A stretch of 52,742 nucleotides of DNA from Burkholderiales bacterium (lineage in GTDB: Bacteria; Pseudomonadota; Gammaproteobacteria; Burkholderiales; Usitatibacteraceae): the NCBI GenBank assembly GCA_019634955.1, contig JAHCAK010000029.1, positions 1 through 52,742 of the forward strand, read 5' to 3'. Below are positions 18,884 to 28,112 of the stretch, piece after piece; the first letter of the stretch is position 1; every line of letters starts with the position of its first letter. The translations under genes were made by a program, and so were the position numbers. Under the pieces are notes generated by a model, which was not told the DNA's origin, made no database searches, and saw nothing but the letters and a program-made list of their open reading frames with translations.

Positions 18884-20713
18884 TCAGGACAGGAAGCGCT
18901 TCGGCGAGATCGCGCCGGCCAGGTCGCGGGGGAGGGGGATGGGTTCGCCTTCGAGGCGCGAGGCGATGAGCTCCGCGCCGATGGGCGCCCAGAGCAGGCC
19001 GCGCGAGCCCAGCCCCGTGGCGGCCCACACGCCGGGAATCGCCGTGGCGCCGAAGACAGGCAGGCGGTCGGGGATGGTCGCGCGGAAGCCCGCGAGTCCG
19101 TCCAGGCCCATGGGGTGCAGGCCCTCCGAGAAGCCGGGGAGCATCGTGTCGACGCGCGCGAGGTTCTCGCGGTGGTCGGCTGCGCGGACGTCGTCCGCGT
19201 CGTCGTGGTGCTGGTAGGTCGCGCCCACGACGTGGCCGCCATCGGGAAGCGGCGCCACGTAGCCGCTGCCGCTCACCACGATGTCGAGCGCGCGCGCGGG
19301 CGAGGGCGGCAGGAAGGTCACCTGCCCGCGCACGCGGGAAAGGGGAAAGCGCGCCTCGGGCAACAGCCGCTTCGCGTCGAAGGCATTGGCAACGATCAGC
19401 GTCGGCGCCTCGGCGATCACCGAGCCCGACGCATCGAGCGCGCGCCACTCGGCTCCCTCGCGCTCCAGCCGCTCGACGCGGCGGCCCAGGTGGCGGCGAA
19501 CGCCGGGGCCGGCTCGCGCGAGCAGCGCCACGGCGAGGCTGCCGGGCGAGACCCACGCGCCGGAAGGCATCCACCAGCCGGGGCCGCGCACGGGGCGGCC
19601 GGCCAGCTCGCGTGCCTCGGCCGCATCCACGAAGCGCAGGAACGCGGGGTCGTGCTCCTGCGCCGAGATGATGGCCGCCATGCGCGCGGCCTCGTCGTCG
19701 CCGTCGGCGAGCTGCAGCACGCCGCTGCGGCGCCAGACGAGGTGGAAGCCGTCGTGCTGCAGGGCGCGGAAGTGCTGCAGCGCGTACAGGAACGCGGGCC
19801 GGGAGGCTTGCGCGTTCACCGCGTCGCGCAGGTTGGCGATGGGGCGCACCAGCCCGACGGTGGCGCCGGTGCGTTTCTCGACGGGGTCGACGAGGTGCAC
19901 CGCCCAGCCGCGCGAGGCCAGGCGCTCGGCGACGAAGGTTCCCGCAAGGCCCGCACCGACCACGACCGCGCGGCGCTCGGGCGGCGACGGCGTTTCGTCC
20001 TCGCCCGCGCGGCAGCCCACGAGCATCTCGCGCTTGCCACCGAAGCCCTCGCGCTTTTCCACGGGAAAGCCCGCGTCGGCGAGCGCCGCGCGCACCCCCC
20101 CGGCCACGGTCCAGGTGGCGAGCGTCGCGCCGGGCGCCGCCAGCCGCGCCAGCTGGCGCACGACCTCCGGGGACCACATTTCGGGGTTCTTCGCGGGCGA
20201 GAAGCCGTCGAGGAAGAGGGCGTCGGCGCGGGCCTCGAGCTGCGGCAGCAGCTCGCGCGCATCCCCGGCGAGCAGCGTGAGTTGCACGCGCCCGCCGTCG
20301 AAGGCAATGCGATGGAACCCGGCGAGCGGCGGCGGCCACGCGGCGACGAGGGCGGTGGCGAGCGGCGCCAGCTCCTCGATAGGGGCCAGCGCCTCGGCGA
20401 GCTCGGCAGCGCGGAAGGGGTGGCGCTCCACGGAGACGAAGTGCAGCCGCGCGGGCCCGTGCGGATCGGCGCGAAGCGCGTGCCACGCGGCGAGGAAATT
20501 GAGCCCCAGCCCGAAGCCCGTCTCGAGGATGGTGAAGCTCGCTCGCCCGCGCCAGCGATCCGGCAAGCCGTTGCCGGCGAGGAAGACGTGCCGCGCCTGC
20601 GCGAGGCCGCCCGCCGACGAGTGGTAGATGTCGCCGAAATCCGGCGCGTAGGGGATGCCTTCGGGAGTGCGCTCCAGCTTGGCGGGAACGACGCAGACGG
20701 ATCGGCCGGTCAT
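18884..20713 (-). CDS. mnmC: Bifunctional tRNA mnm5s2U34 biosynthesis protein MnmC
   Basis: Two-domain enzyme of 609 residues acting on the wobble uridine of several tRNAs. The C-terminal FAD domain removes the carboxymethyl group of cmnm5(s2)U34, and the N-terminal SAM domain methylates the resulting nm5(s2)U34. The methyltransferase part (about 1-235) shows TILETGFGLGLNFLAAW (SAM loop) and ALFLDGFSPAKNPEMW. The FAD part begins AVVVGAGLAGTFVAERL, a dinucleotide-binding fold, and contains VVGATYQHHDDADDVRA and ATIPDRLPVFGA. Length and order are as expected for the fused form. It converges on the adaptor gene, with 12 bases between stops. Confidence 0.95.
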   Translation of the reverse strand: MTGRSVCVVPAKLERTPEGIPYAPDFGDIYHSSAGGLAQARHVFLAGNGLPDRWRGRASFTILETGFGLGLNFLAAWHALRADPHGPARLHFVSVERHPFRAAELAEALAPIEELAPLATALVAAWPPPLAGFHRIAFDGGRVQLTLLAGDARELLPQLEARADALFLDGFSPAKNPEMWSPEVVRQLARLAAPGATLATWTVAGGVRAALADAGFPVEKREGFGGKREMLVGCRAGEDETPSPPERRAVVVGAGLAGTFVAERLASRGWAVHLVDPVEKRTGATVGLVRPIANLRDAVNAQASRPAFLYALQHFRALQHDGFHLVWRRSGVLQLADGDDEAARMAAIISAQEHDPAFLRFVDAAEARELAGRPVRGPGWWMPSGAWVSPGSLAVALLARAGPGVRRHLGRRVERLEREGAEWRALDASGSVIAEAPTLIVANAFDAKRLLPEARFPLSRVRGQVTFLPPSPARALDIVVSGSGYVAPLPDGGHVVGATYQHHDDADDVRAADHRENLARVDTMLPGFSEGLHPMGLDGLAGFRATIPDRLPVFGATAIPGVWAATGLGSRGLLWAPIGAELIASRLEGEPIPLPRDLAGAISPKRFLS

Positions 20714-20815
20714 GGCGCCATCATAGCGCCCCGTTCCGGCTGGCCCCGCGCGGGCTCCCAGTGAAGCGCCCGAAAAGGAGTAAACGGGCGCGTCGCCCGC
20801 GCGGGCAGCGGAACG

Positions 20816-21661
20816 CTAGTACAGCGTCGCCGAGAGGCGGCGCCGGTAGTCGGAGACGAGGTCGGGGTCGCCCGCGGCCATCTCGAAGACGGCGAGCATC
20901 TTGCGGCGGCCGAGGTCGTCGCCGTAGGCGCGGTCGCGCCGCACGATCTCCAGCAACTGCTCCAGTGCCGCCGCGAAGTCGCGGGAGGCGATGCGAGCCT
21001 CCGCGAGGTCGCGCCGCGCGTCGAGGTCGCCGGGGTCGGCGGCAATGCGCCGCTCCAGTTCCCCGGTCGCGGGAAGCGTGGCCGCCCGCTCGGCGGCCTC
21101 CAGGCGCGCCGACACCGTGGGCCAGGCCGATGCCTGCTCGGCCTTGGGCGAAAGCAGCGCGAACTGCTCGCGCGCCCGCACGAGGTCTCCCCGGTCGAGG
21201 AAGAGCGTCACGGAATCGAGGCGAGCTGCGTCGTTGGACGGGTCCAGCGCGATCGCGTTGCGCAGGTGCTCCTCGGCGATAGCCGGCTGCCCGGCGGCCA
21301 GCGCCGCGCGCGCGTGGCGAAGCTCCAGCTCGCTCGGGTCCGGCACGAGCTTCTCGAGGAAGGCGCGGATGGCGCCCTCGGGCTGCGCGCCGAGGAAGTG
21401 CGACACGGGCTTGCCGTCGACGAAGGCCACCACGAACGGGATGGAGCGCACGCCGAACTGCGCGGACAGTTCCGGGTTCTCGTCGGAGTTCACCTTGACG
21501 AGCCGCCAGCGCCCGCCGGACTCGCGCTCGAGCTTCTCCAGCAGGGGGCCCAGCGCGCGGCACGGCCCGCACCACGGCGCCCAGAAGTCCACCACCACGG
21601 GGACTTCGCGGGAAGCTTCGAGCACGTCGCGCTCGAAGGAGGCCAGGGAGGCGTCGATCAT
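20816..21661 (-). CDS. cnoX: Thioredoxin-TPR co-chaperone, CnoX/YbbN-like
   Basis: A 281-residue protein with an N-terminal thioredoxin domain and a C-terminal helical TPR-like half. The active site is WCGPC at residues 30-34, a redox-active CxxC, unlike E. coli CnoX, whose motif is SQHC. The cis-proline region reads GVRSIPFVVAFVDG. From about residue 115 the pattern of LRHARAALAAGQPAIAEEHL and DRGDLVRAREQFALL marks TPR-like repeats. Family members bind unfolding proteins and pass them to GroEL or DnaK after oxidative stress. The start at 21661 is supported by GGAG 8 bases upstream; an ORF from 21706 would add a proline-rich leader without support. Confidence 0.88.
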   Translation of the reverse strand: MIDASLASFERDVLEASREVPVVVDFWAPWCGPCRALGPLLEKLERESGGRWRLVKVNSDENPELSAQFGVRSIPFVVAFVDGKPVSHFLGAQPEGAIRAFLEKLVPDPSELELRHARAALAAGQPAIAEEHLRNAIALDPSNDAARLDSVTLFLDRGDLVRAREQFALLSPKAEQASAWPTVSARLEAAERAATLPATGELERRIAADPGDLDARRDLAEARIASRDFAAALEQLLEIVRRDRAYGDDLGRRKMLAVFEMAAGDPDLVSDYRRRLSATLY

Positions 21662-21799
21662 CGGTTTCTCCGGTTGGTCACGGTCCGGAGGGTTAGATGG
21701 CGACATCCTCCCGGGAGTTCAAGGCCGTCGCGCTGGGAGCGGTCGCCCCGATGGGGAATAATGGCGATGACGCCCCCATGGGCGAAGGGACCAAGGCGA

Positions 21800-22213
21800 A
21801 TGGCACTCAAGCTGGAGCTTCCGGCCGGGCTCACCGGCACGGCCGAGCTGGTGGTGGGCGAGCAGCACACGGCACCGCGGGTGGGCAGCGGGCGCATCCA
21901 CGTGCTCGCCACCCCGGTCATGATCAACCTGATCGAGGCGGCGGCGCTCGCGGCCGTGGAGCAGTCGCTCCCCGAGAACCACCAGAGCCTGGGCACGCGG
22001 CTGGACGTCTCGCACGTCGCGGCCACCCCCGTCGGCATGCGCGTGCGCGCCACCGCCGAGGTCGTCCGGGTGGAGGGGCGCACCATCCACTTCCGCGTGC
22101 GCGCCGAGGACGAGTTCGACCTCATCGGCGAGGGCACGCACGAACGCGTGGTGGTGAACCTCGAGCGCTTCGACCAGCGCGTTCGCGAGAAGGCTGCCCG
22201 CAAGCCGGCGTGA
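21800..22213 (+). CDS. FlK-like hot-dog thioesterase
   Basis: A 137-residue single hot-dog-fold protein of the fluoroacetyl-CoA thioesterase (FlK) family. The three family catalytic residues can be placed: Thr in LATPVMINLIE, Glu in the same helix (LIEAAALAAVE), and His in RLDVSHVAATPVGM. Fluoroacetate is an unlikely substrate here; homologues are common as general acyl-CoA thioesterases (inference). Translation starts at ATG 21800 after AAGGCGA. It is divergent from the thioredoxin gene, with 138 bases between starts. Confidence 0.83.
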   Translation: MALKLELPAGLTGTAELVVGEQHTAPRVGSGRIHVLATPVMINLIEAAALAAVEQSLPENHQSLGTRLDVSHVAATPVGMRVRATAEVVRVEGRTIHFRVRAEDEFDLIGEGTHERVVVNLERFDQRVREKAARKPA

Positions 22214-22226
22214 GCGCCGCGCCCGT

Positions 22227-23471
22227 TCAGACGGCTTCGAGGAGCTTGAGCGCCTGGTAGAGGATGGGGTCGCCCGGGCCGCCGCTGGGCGCGACGATGT
22301 CCACGGGCACGGCGGGCCGCACGACCTCGCGCGGCGTGCCGTTGGCGTGGAAGACGCGCAGGGCGGGGTAGCGCAGGACGATGCCCGAGGCGGGCAGCCG
22401 CAGCTCGCGCGCCTGCCCGCGCAGCCCGGCCATGGGCGTGCCCACGAGGGTGGCGCGCGCCGCTGCCTCCAGGCCCGCGGCGAGCGACTCGGCCTCGCCG
22501 GCCGTCCAGCGGTCGACGAGCACCAGCGTGCGCCCGGTGTAGGCGAAGGGCCCGCGCGGCGAGACGCGCTCGGCGGGCGTGTCGGCGGCGACGGGGCCGG
22601 CGCGCGGCACGCGCACGATCCAGGGGGATTCGGCCGTGATGAAGCGCCCGAGGAGCGCGCGCGCCACCTCGGGCGAGCCGCCCGACTGCGTCTCGCGCAG
22701 GTCGAGGATGAGCCCGCGCGCCGCGCGCATCTGCTGCAGCGCCGCGTCGAAGTGCTGCACCAGGCCCGGCTCGCCGAGGTTGTCCTTCACGCGCAGGTAG
22801 GCGAGCGCGCGGTCCTCGCCGATGCGGCGGGCGATGAGGGGCGGCGTGCCGGCCGGGGGGATGTCCTCGCGCGCGATCTCCAGCCGCCTCGGGCGCCCGC
22901 CGATCGCCACGTCGAGCGCCAGCGTGCCGGACCAGGGGCCGGCGAGCAGCCGCCGCAGCGCCCAGTCGCGCGCGCGGGGGTCGGCCTGGCGGCTGCGGCG
23001 CAGGAGCTTGCGCACGGCCTGGTCGGCCGGCGCGCCCTGGATGGCGACGACGCGCATCCCCGGCACGGCGCCGGCCACGTCGGCGACGCTGCCGGCGCGC
23101 ACGGCGGCCACCACGGCGTCCCGGCCCTCCCAGAGCGCCCACAGGTCGGTGGCCATCGGCACCGGGCGGGCGGAGCCCGGCAGGTGCGCGTCCAGCGTGA
23201 CGTGCTCGTCGTTCAGCTCGGCGAGGGCGCCTTCGAGGGCGGCGACGAGGGCCTCGCGCGTGCGCGCCTGCACGGCGCGGGGCCGCCATCGCTCGCGGGC
23301 GCCGCGCCAGTCCTGGCCGCGCTCGAGGTAGGCGTAATCCCGGTCGATCGCGCCCCACAGGGCGTCGAAGTCGCGCGCGCCCGCCGACGGCTCGGCGGCC
23401 GCCTGCGCGAGCCCCGGGCCCGCGGCCACGAGGGCGAGCGCATCGCGCAGGAATCGGCGGCGGTTGCGCAT
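22227..23471 (-). CDS. Tat-exported S41-like protein without the catalytic serine
   Basis: A 414-residue protein with the S41 (C-terminal processing peptidase) fold. The N-terminus NRRRFLRDALALVAAG is a twin-arginine signal, so it is exported folded. The core pattern LILDLRETQSGGSPEVARALLGRF is the usual 'iiDlR.n.GG' strand, and FYTG-like and TLVLVDRWTAGEAESLAAGL mark the active-site helix. In S41 enzymes this helix starts with a serine (for example S-M-G-E); here the residues are WTAGEAE, with no serine and no nearby lysine. The protease activity is therefore doubtful. The gene converges on the thioesterase gene, with 13 bases between. Confidence 0.82.
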   Translation of the reverse strand: MRNRRRFLRDALALVAAGPGLAQAAAEPSAGARDFDALWGAIDRDYAYLERGQDWRGARERWRPRAVQARTREALVAALEGALAELNDEHVTLDAHLPGSARPVPMATDLWALWEGRDAVVAAVRAGSVADVAGAVPGMRVVAIQGAPADQAVRKLLRRSRQADPRARDWALRRLLAGPWSGTLALDVAIGGRPRRLEIAREDIPPAGTPPLIARRIGEDRALAYLRVKDNLGEPGLVQHFDAALQQMRAARGLILDLRETQSGGSPEVARALLGRFITAESPWIVRVPRAGPVAADTPAERVSPRGPFAYTGRTLVLVDRWTAGEAESLAAGLEAAARATLVGTPMAGLRGQARELRLPASGIVLRYPALRVFHANGTPREVVRPAVPVDIVAPSGGPGDPILYQALKLLEAV

Positions 23472-23481
23472 GCCGCGGCGC

Positions 23482-24039
23482 TCAGGTCGCGAGCGGCGGG
23501 GCGACGCCGTCGGGCAGCGGCGTGCGCGCCACGTTCATCACCATCGCGAGCGTGGTGTAGTAGCCGCAGATCCCGCACAGGTCGACGACGCCGCGCTCGC
23601 CGAAGAGCTCGAGCGCGCGGCCGTAGGTCGCGTCGCTCACGCCGAGGTTGGACTGCAGCTCCTGCAGGAAGTCGTGCACGACCGCCTGGTCGGGCGCCAT
23701 GCCGTCCGGCCGGCGCCCCTCCGCGACGGCGCGGACGTGCTCCGCGGGAACGCCGGAGCGCTCGGCGATGGGCTGGTGGACGTGCCACTCGTACTGCTGG
23801 TTCCAGCGCCGCGCGACGATGAGGATGGCGAACTCCGACAGGCGCGGCGGGAAGGCGCTCTTGTAGCGCAGGTACTCGCCGGCCTTCTGCAGCGGCGACA
23901 GGAGGTCGGGGCTGCGCAGCAGCGGCACGAACGGGCCGAAGACCGAGCCGCGCGGGCCGGTGGCGAGCTCGGCCGCGGCGCTCTTCTGCGCGAGCGAGAG
24001 GCTTCCTTCGGGGAGCGGGGGCAGGCGGTCGGGACCCAT
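23482..24039 (-). CDS. Carboxymuconolactone decarboxylase-like protein
   Basis: A 185-residue all-helical protein of the CMD/AhpD superfamily. The helix pattern LSEFAILIVARRWNQQYEWHVHQPIA with its conserved E and H pair, then FGERGVVDLCGICGYYTTLAMVMNVAR, is typical. The second stretch holds a CxxC that could be redox active as in AhpD. However, true AhpD places its CxxC before a histidine elsewhere, so peroxidase activity is not claimed. It is likely a decarboxylase-like or dehalogenase-like enzyme of aromatic catabolism. It lies 10 bases upstream of the S41-like gene on the same strand. Confidence 0.85.
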   Translation of the reverse strand: MGPDRLPPLPEGSLSLAQKSAAAELATGPRGSVFGPFVPLLRSPDLLSPLQKAGEYLRYKSAFPPRLSEFAILIVARRWNQQYEWHVHQPIAERSGVPAEHVRAVAEGRRPDGMAPDQAVVHDFLQELQSNLGVSDATYGRALELFGERGVVDLCGICGYYTTLAMVMNVARTPLPDGVAPPLAT

Positions 24040-24151
24040 CGGGCGTCTTCTTCGCGGTCGTGAAGGCTTTGGGACATGCTAGCCGATCCGCGGTTCCGCG
24101 GGCGTGACCCGGGTCAAGGGCTGCGCCGCCGCGGCCCGGCGCGGGGCGGGC

Positions 24152-25318
24152 TCAGGCGGCGCGGGAACGGCCGAGCGAGACGGCGGCGACGCGGTTGCGG
24201 CCGCGGCTCTTGGCGATGTAGAGCGCCTCGTCGGCGCGCGCGATGAGCGCATCGAGCGCCTCGGGGCCTTCCTCGATGCGCGCGGCCACGCCGGCGCTCA
24301 CCGTGAGCTCGAGCCCGCCGCCGTCGGTCTTGAACGACGAGCGTGCGACCGCCTTGCGGATGCGCCCGGCGAGCGCCACGGCACCGGGGCCCGGCACGTC
24401 CGGCAGCAGCAGGCAGAATTCCTCGCCGCCGTAGCGCACGAAGACGTCTTCCTTGCGCAGCTGGTCGCGCACGACCTCCGCGAACTGCTGCAGCACGCGG
24501 TCGCCGGCCAGGTGGCCGTGCGTGTCGTTCACCTGCTTGAAGTGGTCGATGTCCAGGAGCACCAGCGACAGCGGCGTGTCCAGGCGCTTGGCGCGCGAGA
24601 GCGCCTTGGCCGCCAGCTCGACGAAGGTGCGGCGGTTGAACGCGCCCGTGAGCGGGTCGACCGAGGCGAGCTGGGCCGAGAGGTGGTCGGCGCGCTCCTT
24701 CTGCATCAGCAGGAACGACACCGACGAGAGCAGGATCACCATGTACGAGCTCATGAGGCTGAAGGCCTGCACGGCGTTGGGCGCGAACAGGCTCTCGATC
24801 GTCCCCGGGGCGACGAGGGGGCCGGCGGCCCGGGCCGCGAGGCTCACGGCGCCCAGCGCGAAGCTCGCCACGAAGAGCCCGTGCGCGCCGCGGCTCACGC
24901 CGTCCACGCGGCGCCAGGCCAGCGCGAGCAGCGCCGCCTCCCCCGCCGCGTAGAGCGTGTTGGCGGCGATGAGGCGCGCGCCGATGTCGTGCACCAGGGC
25001 GCCCACCGCGAACGCCGGCACGAGGAAGGCGACCGTGTGCAGGAGAATCGGCGCGGTGGCGCCGCGGAAGGCGAGGATGGCGGCGGCCACGAGGGAAAGC
25101 GAAAGCCCGATCAGGCCGTTGGCCACGACGATCGAGGCCCAGTCGGGCACCGTGCCGCGCGCGGCGAACAGGATGAAGGCGACCGCCTGCGCGGTGAGCG
25201 ACAGGGCCCACGGCGCGAGCCCGCCCTGCAGGCGCCGGTTGGTGCCTACCCAGAGGGCGAGGGCGAGGACCGCGTTGGTCGCCACCATCACGATGAAGAG
25301 GGAACGGATGTCGAACAT
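24152..25318 (-). CDS. Membrane-bound diguanylate cyclase (GGDEF)
   Basis: A 388-residue enzyme making cyclic di-GMP from two GTP. The first 190 residues have six or seven hydrophobic segments, an MASE-like sensor. A short coiled coil (LMQKERADHLSAQLASVDPLTG) leads to the GGDEF domain at about 225-380. The catalytic motif is GGEEF in RYGGEEFCLLLP, and RKED five residues ahead is a complete RxxD inhibitory site, so product feedback is expected. ATG 25318 was chosen because a longer frame to 25477 adds a non-membrane leader. It is divergent from the GST gene. Confidence 0.92.
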   Translation of the reverse strand: MFDIRSLFIVMVATNAVLALALWVGTNRRLQGGLAPWALSLTAQAVAFILFAARGTVPDWASIVVANGLIGLSLSLVAAAILAFRGATAPILLHTVAFLVPAFAVGALVHDIGARLIAANTLYAAGEAALLALAWRRVDGVSRGAHGLFVASFALGAVSLAARAAGPLVAPGTIESLFAPNAVQAFSLMSSYMVILLSSVSFLLMQKERADHLSAQLASVDPLTGAFNRRTFVELAAKALSRAKRLDTPLSLVLLDIDHFKQVNDTHGHLAGDRVLQQFAEVVRDQLRKEDVFVRYGGEEFCLLLPDVPGPGAVALAGRIRKAVARSSFKTDGGGLELTVSAGVAARIEEGPEALDALIARADEALYIAKSRGRNRVAAVSLGRSRAA

Positions 25319-25475
25319 GTCGCCAGCGTAGCGAGGCCCGGGGCGGCCCGGCGTGCCGTGGATCACAACTCCGGCCGCCCGCCGGTTAAGCCTGTAACCT
25401 GTCATCTTGCACTTGCAGACGCCCATTCGCCCGGACAATCGCACGCCGGGACTGGCGCCATTTCCCGGAGGCCCC

Positions 25476-26084
25476 ATGAAGCTCTACTACTTCCCCGGCG
25501 CATGCTCGATCGCGCCCCACATCGTCGCCCGCGAGGCGGGCATCCCGCTGGAACTCGAGAAGGTGGACCTGGGCTCCAAGCGCACCGCCTCCGGGGAGAA
25601 CTACCTCGAGGTGAACCCCAAGGGGTACGTCCCGGCGCTGCGCCTGGACGACGGCGCCGTGCTCACGGAGGTGTCCTGCCTGATCCAGTACCTGGCCGAT
25701 CTCGCCCCCGCGGCGGGGCTCATCCCGCCGGCCGGGACGATCGAGCGCTACCGCGTCCTCGAGTGGGTCGGCTACCTCGCGACCGAGGTGCACAAGGGGT
25801 TCGGGCCGCTCTGGAATGCGAAGCTCGCGCCCGAGGCGCGCGCGGCCGCGGTGTCGGCGCTGTCGCATCGGCTCGACCTGGTGGAGAAGACGCTCGCGAG
25901 GCAGCCCTTCCTCACGGGCGAGCGGTTCACGGTGGCCGACGCCTACCTGTTCGCCGTGGCGAGCTGGGCACCGTGGGTGAAGCTGGACATGGCCCCGTGG
26001 CCCGCGATCCGCGAATTCCTCGCGCGGGTGGCCGCCCGTCCGAAGGTGCAGGAGGCGCTCGTGGCCGAGGGGCTGGTCGAGTAG
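25476..26084 (+). CDS. gst: Glutathione S-transferase, beta-like class
   Basis: Cytosolic GST of 202 residues. The N-terminal thioredoxin-fold domain starts MKLYYFPGACSIAPHIVARE, with Cys10 in the place of the beta-class active residue. NPKGYVPALRLDDG carries the cis-proline loop, and LTEVSCLIQYLADL is the glutathione gamma-glutamyl site. The C-terminal domain has the conserved FTVADAYLFAVASWA motif. A good GGAGG precedes ATG 25476. No substrate can be named; it lies between divergent signalling and hydrolase genes. Confidence 0.92.
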   Translation: MKLYYFPGACSIAPHIVAREAGIPLELEKVDLGSKRTASGENYLEVNPKGYVPALRLDDGAVLTEVSCLIQYLADLAPAAGLIPPAGTIERYRVLEWVGYLATEVHKGFGPLWNAKLAPEARAAAVSALSHRLDLVEKTLARQPFLTGERFTVADAYLFAVASWAPWVKLDMAPWPAIREFLARVAARPKVQEALVAEGLVE

Positions 26085-26088
26085 CGCC

Positions 26089-26997
26089 TCAGGGGGCGCC
26101 GCGGATCAGGTTCATCGCCACCATCTCGGCGAACTTGCGCGGCGGGATGAAGCCCTTGCCCCACACGGCGTCGAAATCGGCCGTGGGGTTCGCCTCCACG
26201 ATCTCCTCGAGCTTCTTCCCCTCGCGGATCATGGCCTTGATGCGCGAGCCGATCGTCGCGAGCATCTCCCGGTAGGCCACGAGGTCGTCCCTCGTGGCGA
26301 GCGGCCCGTGGCCGGGGATGATGCGCGTCTTCGGCCCGGCCAGCGCCAGCGCGCGGTCGACCGCCGCGACCATCCCGTCGACCGTGCCGCCGCTGCCGGT
26401 GTCGATGAGGGGGTAGAGGCGGTTCCAGAACACGTCGCCCATGTGGATCACGTCGCTGCCCGTGAAGTGGACGACGACGTCGCCGTCGGTGTGGGCGCGC
26501 GGCACGTGGAAGGCGCGGATCGCCTCGCCGTTCAGGTGGAAGGTCGTGTCCTGCGAGAAGGTCACCACCGGCAGCCCCGCCTTGGGCAGCGGCTTCACCG
26601 TCGCGCGCCACATCTCGAGGAACTGCTCCGTGGAAAGGCGCTTGCGGGTGTTGTCGTGCGCCACGATCACGGCGCCCGCGCGGCCGAGCTTCTCGTTGCC
26701 GCCCACGTGGTCGCCGTGCCAGTGCGTATTGAGGACGAAGCGCACGGGCTTCGGCGACACCTGCGCGATGGCGGCGACGATCTTCTCCGTGAGGGGCGCG
26801 TACTGGTCGTCCACGAGGAACACGGCGTCCTCGCCGGCCGAGAGGCCGAGGTTGCCCCCGGCCCCGGTCAGCATCCACACGGTGTCGGCGAGCTTCTCGG
26901 CCTTCACCTCGACCTTGGAGAAGTCCTGCTGCGCGGCCGCCGGGCCGGCGAGCGCGAGGGCCGCGGCAAGCGCGGCCGCCAGGCGCGGGGGCGTCAT
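26089..26997 (-). CDS. Secreted metallo-beta-lactamase-fold hydrolase
   Basis: A 302-residue MBL-fold enzyme with a Sec signal (LAAALAAALALAGPAAAQQ). The zinc-binding motif THWHGDHVGG gives HxHxDH. Later ligands are likely in PRAHTDGDVVVHF and GDVFWNRLYPL, with PGHGP beyond. This is the 'MBL fold metallo-hydrolase' type near quinoprotein-relay SoxH/CphA-like sequences. Its ATG overlaps the stop of the Bug receptor (ATGA), so the two are made together. A lactamase function is not implied; an ester or lactone of a carboxylate taken up by the receptor is a guess. Confidence 0.88.
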   Translation of the reverse strand: MTPPRLAAALAAALALAGPAAAQQDFSKVEVKAEKLADTVWMLTGAGGNLGLSAGEDAVFLVDDQYAPLTEKIVAAIAQVSPKPVRFVLNTHWHGDHVGGNEKLGRAGAVIVAHDNTRKRLSTEQFLEMWRATVKPLPKAGLPVVTFSQDTTFHLNGEAIRAFHVPRAHTDGDVVVHFTGSDVIHMGDVFWNRLYPLIDTGSGGTVDGMVAAVDRALALAGPKTRIIPGHGPLATRDDLVAYREMLATIGSRIKAMIREGKKLEEIVEANPTADFDAVWGKGFIPPRKFAEMVAMNLIRGAP

Positions 26998-27968
26998 TCG
27001 ACCTTTCCGATCTTCCGCACGACCTCCGCGAGCTTCCTTGCGTCGGCTTCCCAGAAGGCGCGGAACTGCGGCTGGTCGAGGTACTGCGGCGGCGTCTGCA
27101 CCTTGGCGAGCGCCGCGAGGAAGGTCGGGTCGGAGGCCACCGCCTTGGCGGCCTCGCGCAGCTTCGCGATCACGGGCTCGGGCGTGCCGGCCGGCACGAA
27201 AAGCCCGGTCCACTGCGAGAACTGCGCGTCGTAGCCCAGCTCCTTGAGCGTCGGCACGTCGGGCAGTGCCGGGTGGCGCGTCTCGCCCCAGCTCGCCAGC
27301 ACGCGCACCTTGCCGCCCTTGAGGTGGCCCATGATCGACGAGGGGCCCGTGGAGAGCGCGTCCACGCTGCCGCCCAGCAGCGCCACGACGGCGGGGCCGG
27401 CGCCCGTGAAGGGCACGTGCAGCATCTTCGCGCCCCCGGCGGCGGCGAGCATCTCCATGGGCACGTGCATCGTGCCGTAGTTGCCCGAGGAGCCGTAGGG
27501 GATCGTCCCGGGCGCGCTGCGGGCCACTTCCAGCAGGTCCTTCACGCTCTTCCACGGGCTGTCGGCGCGCACCGCGAGCACCGTGGGGTCGGCGGTGAAG
27601 CGGGCGATGGGCACCAGCTGGTCGAGCTGGTACATGGGCGAGCGCCCGAGGATCTTGTCCGCCTCCGGGATGATCGACACCGACGAGAGCGCCATGAGCA
27701 CCGTGTAGCCGTCGGGCTTGGCGCGCGCGACGTACTGCATGCCCACGCCGCCGCCGGCGCCCGACTTGTTCTCGACGATGACGGTCTGCTTGAGGTGGCG
27801 CCCCATCGCCTCGGCCACCGGGCGGCCCGTGATGTCGGCCACTCCCCCGGGCGGGAAGGGGACGATCATGGTGATGGTGCGCGACGGGTAGTCGGCCTGG
27901 GCGAAGGCGGCGAGCGAGAGGCTCGCGGCGAGGGCCGCGCCGGCGGCGCGGGCGAGTCGGGCGATCAT
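26994..27968 (-). CDS. Bug-family tripartite tricarboxylate receptor
   Basis: Periplasmic solute receptor of 324 residues. It has a Sec signal (LARAAGAALAASLSLAAFAQA), then ADYPSRTITMIVPFPPGGVADITGRPVAEAM, the standard Bug N-terminus, and later IPYGSSGNYGTMHVP and LPDVPTLKELGYD. Bug receptors bind carboxylates such as citrate, glutamate or terephthalate; many are orphan, as here, where no TctA or TctB is nearby. A strong AGGAGG precedes ATG 27968. It heads a two-gene operon with the MBL-fold gene. It is typical of Burkholderiales and supports that placement. Confidence 0.93.
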   Translation of the reverse strand: MIARLARAAGAALAASLSLAAFAQADYPSRTITMIVPFPPGGVADITGRPVAEAMGRHLKQTVIVENKSGAGGGVGMQYVARAKPDGYTVLMALSSVSIIPEADKILGRSPMYQLDQLVPIARFTADPTVLAVRADSPWKSVKDLLEVARSAPGTIPYGSSGNYGTMHVPMEMLAAAGGAKMLHVPFTGAGPAVVALLGGSVDALSTGPSSIMGHLKGGKVRVLASWGETRHPALPDVPTLKELGYDAQFSQWTGLFVPAGTPEPVIAKLREAAKAVASDPTFLAALAKVQTPPQYLDQPQFRAFWEADARKLAEVVRKIGKVE

Positions 27969-28112
27969 GGTTCCTCCTGGCGTGGTGGTTTCGGGCTTTT
28001 CCGGCCATCCTAACGCCATCGGGCGCCCGGCGGACCCGCCCGGATTGTCAAAAGCCATTGAACCGGGCGAATCCGCCCCCACTCTCAAGCGCGTCCAACC
28101 CGGGAGAACCCC

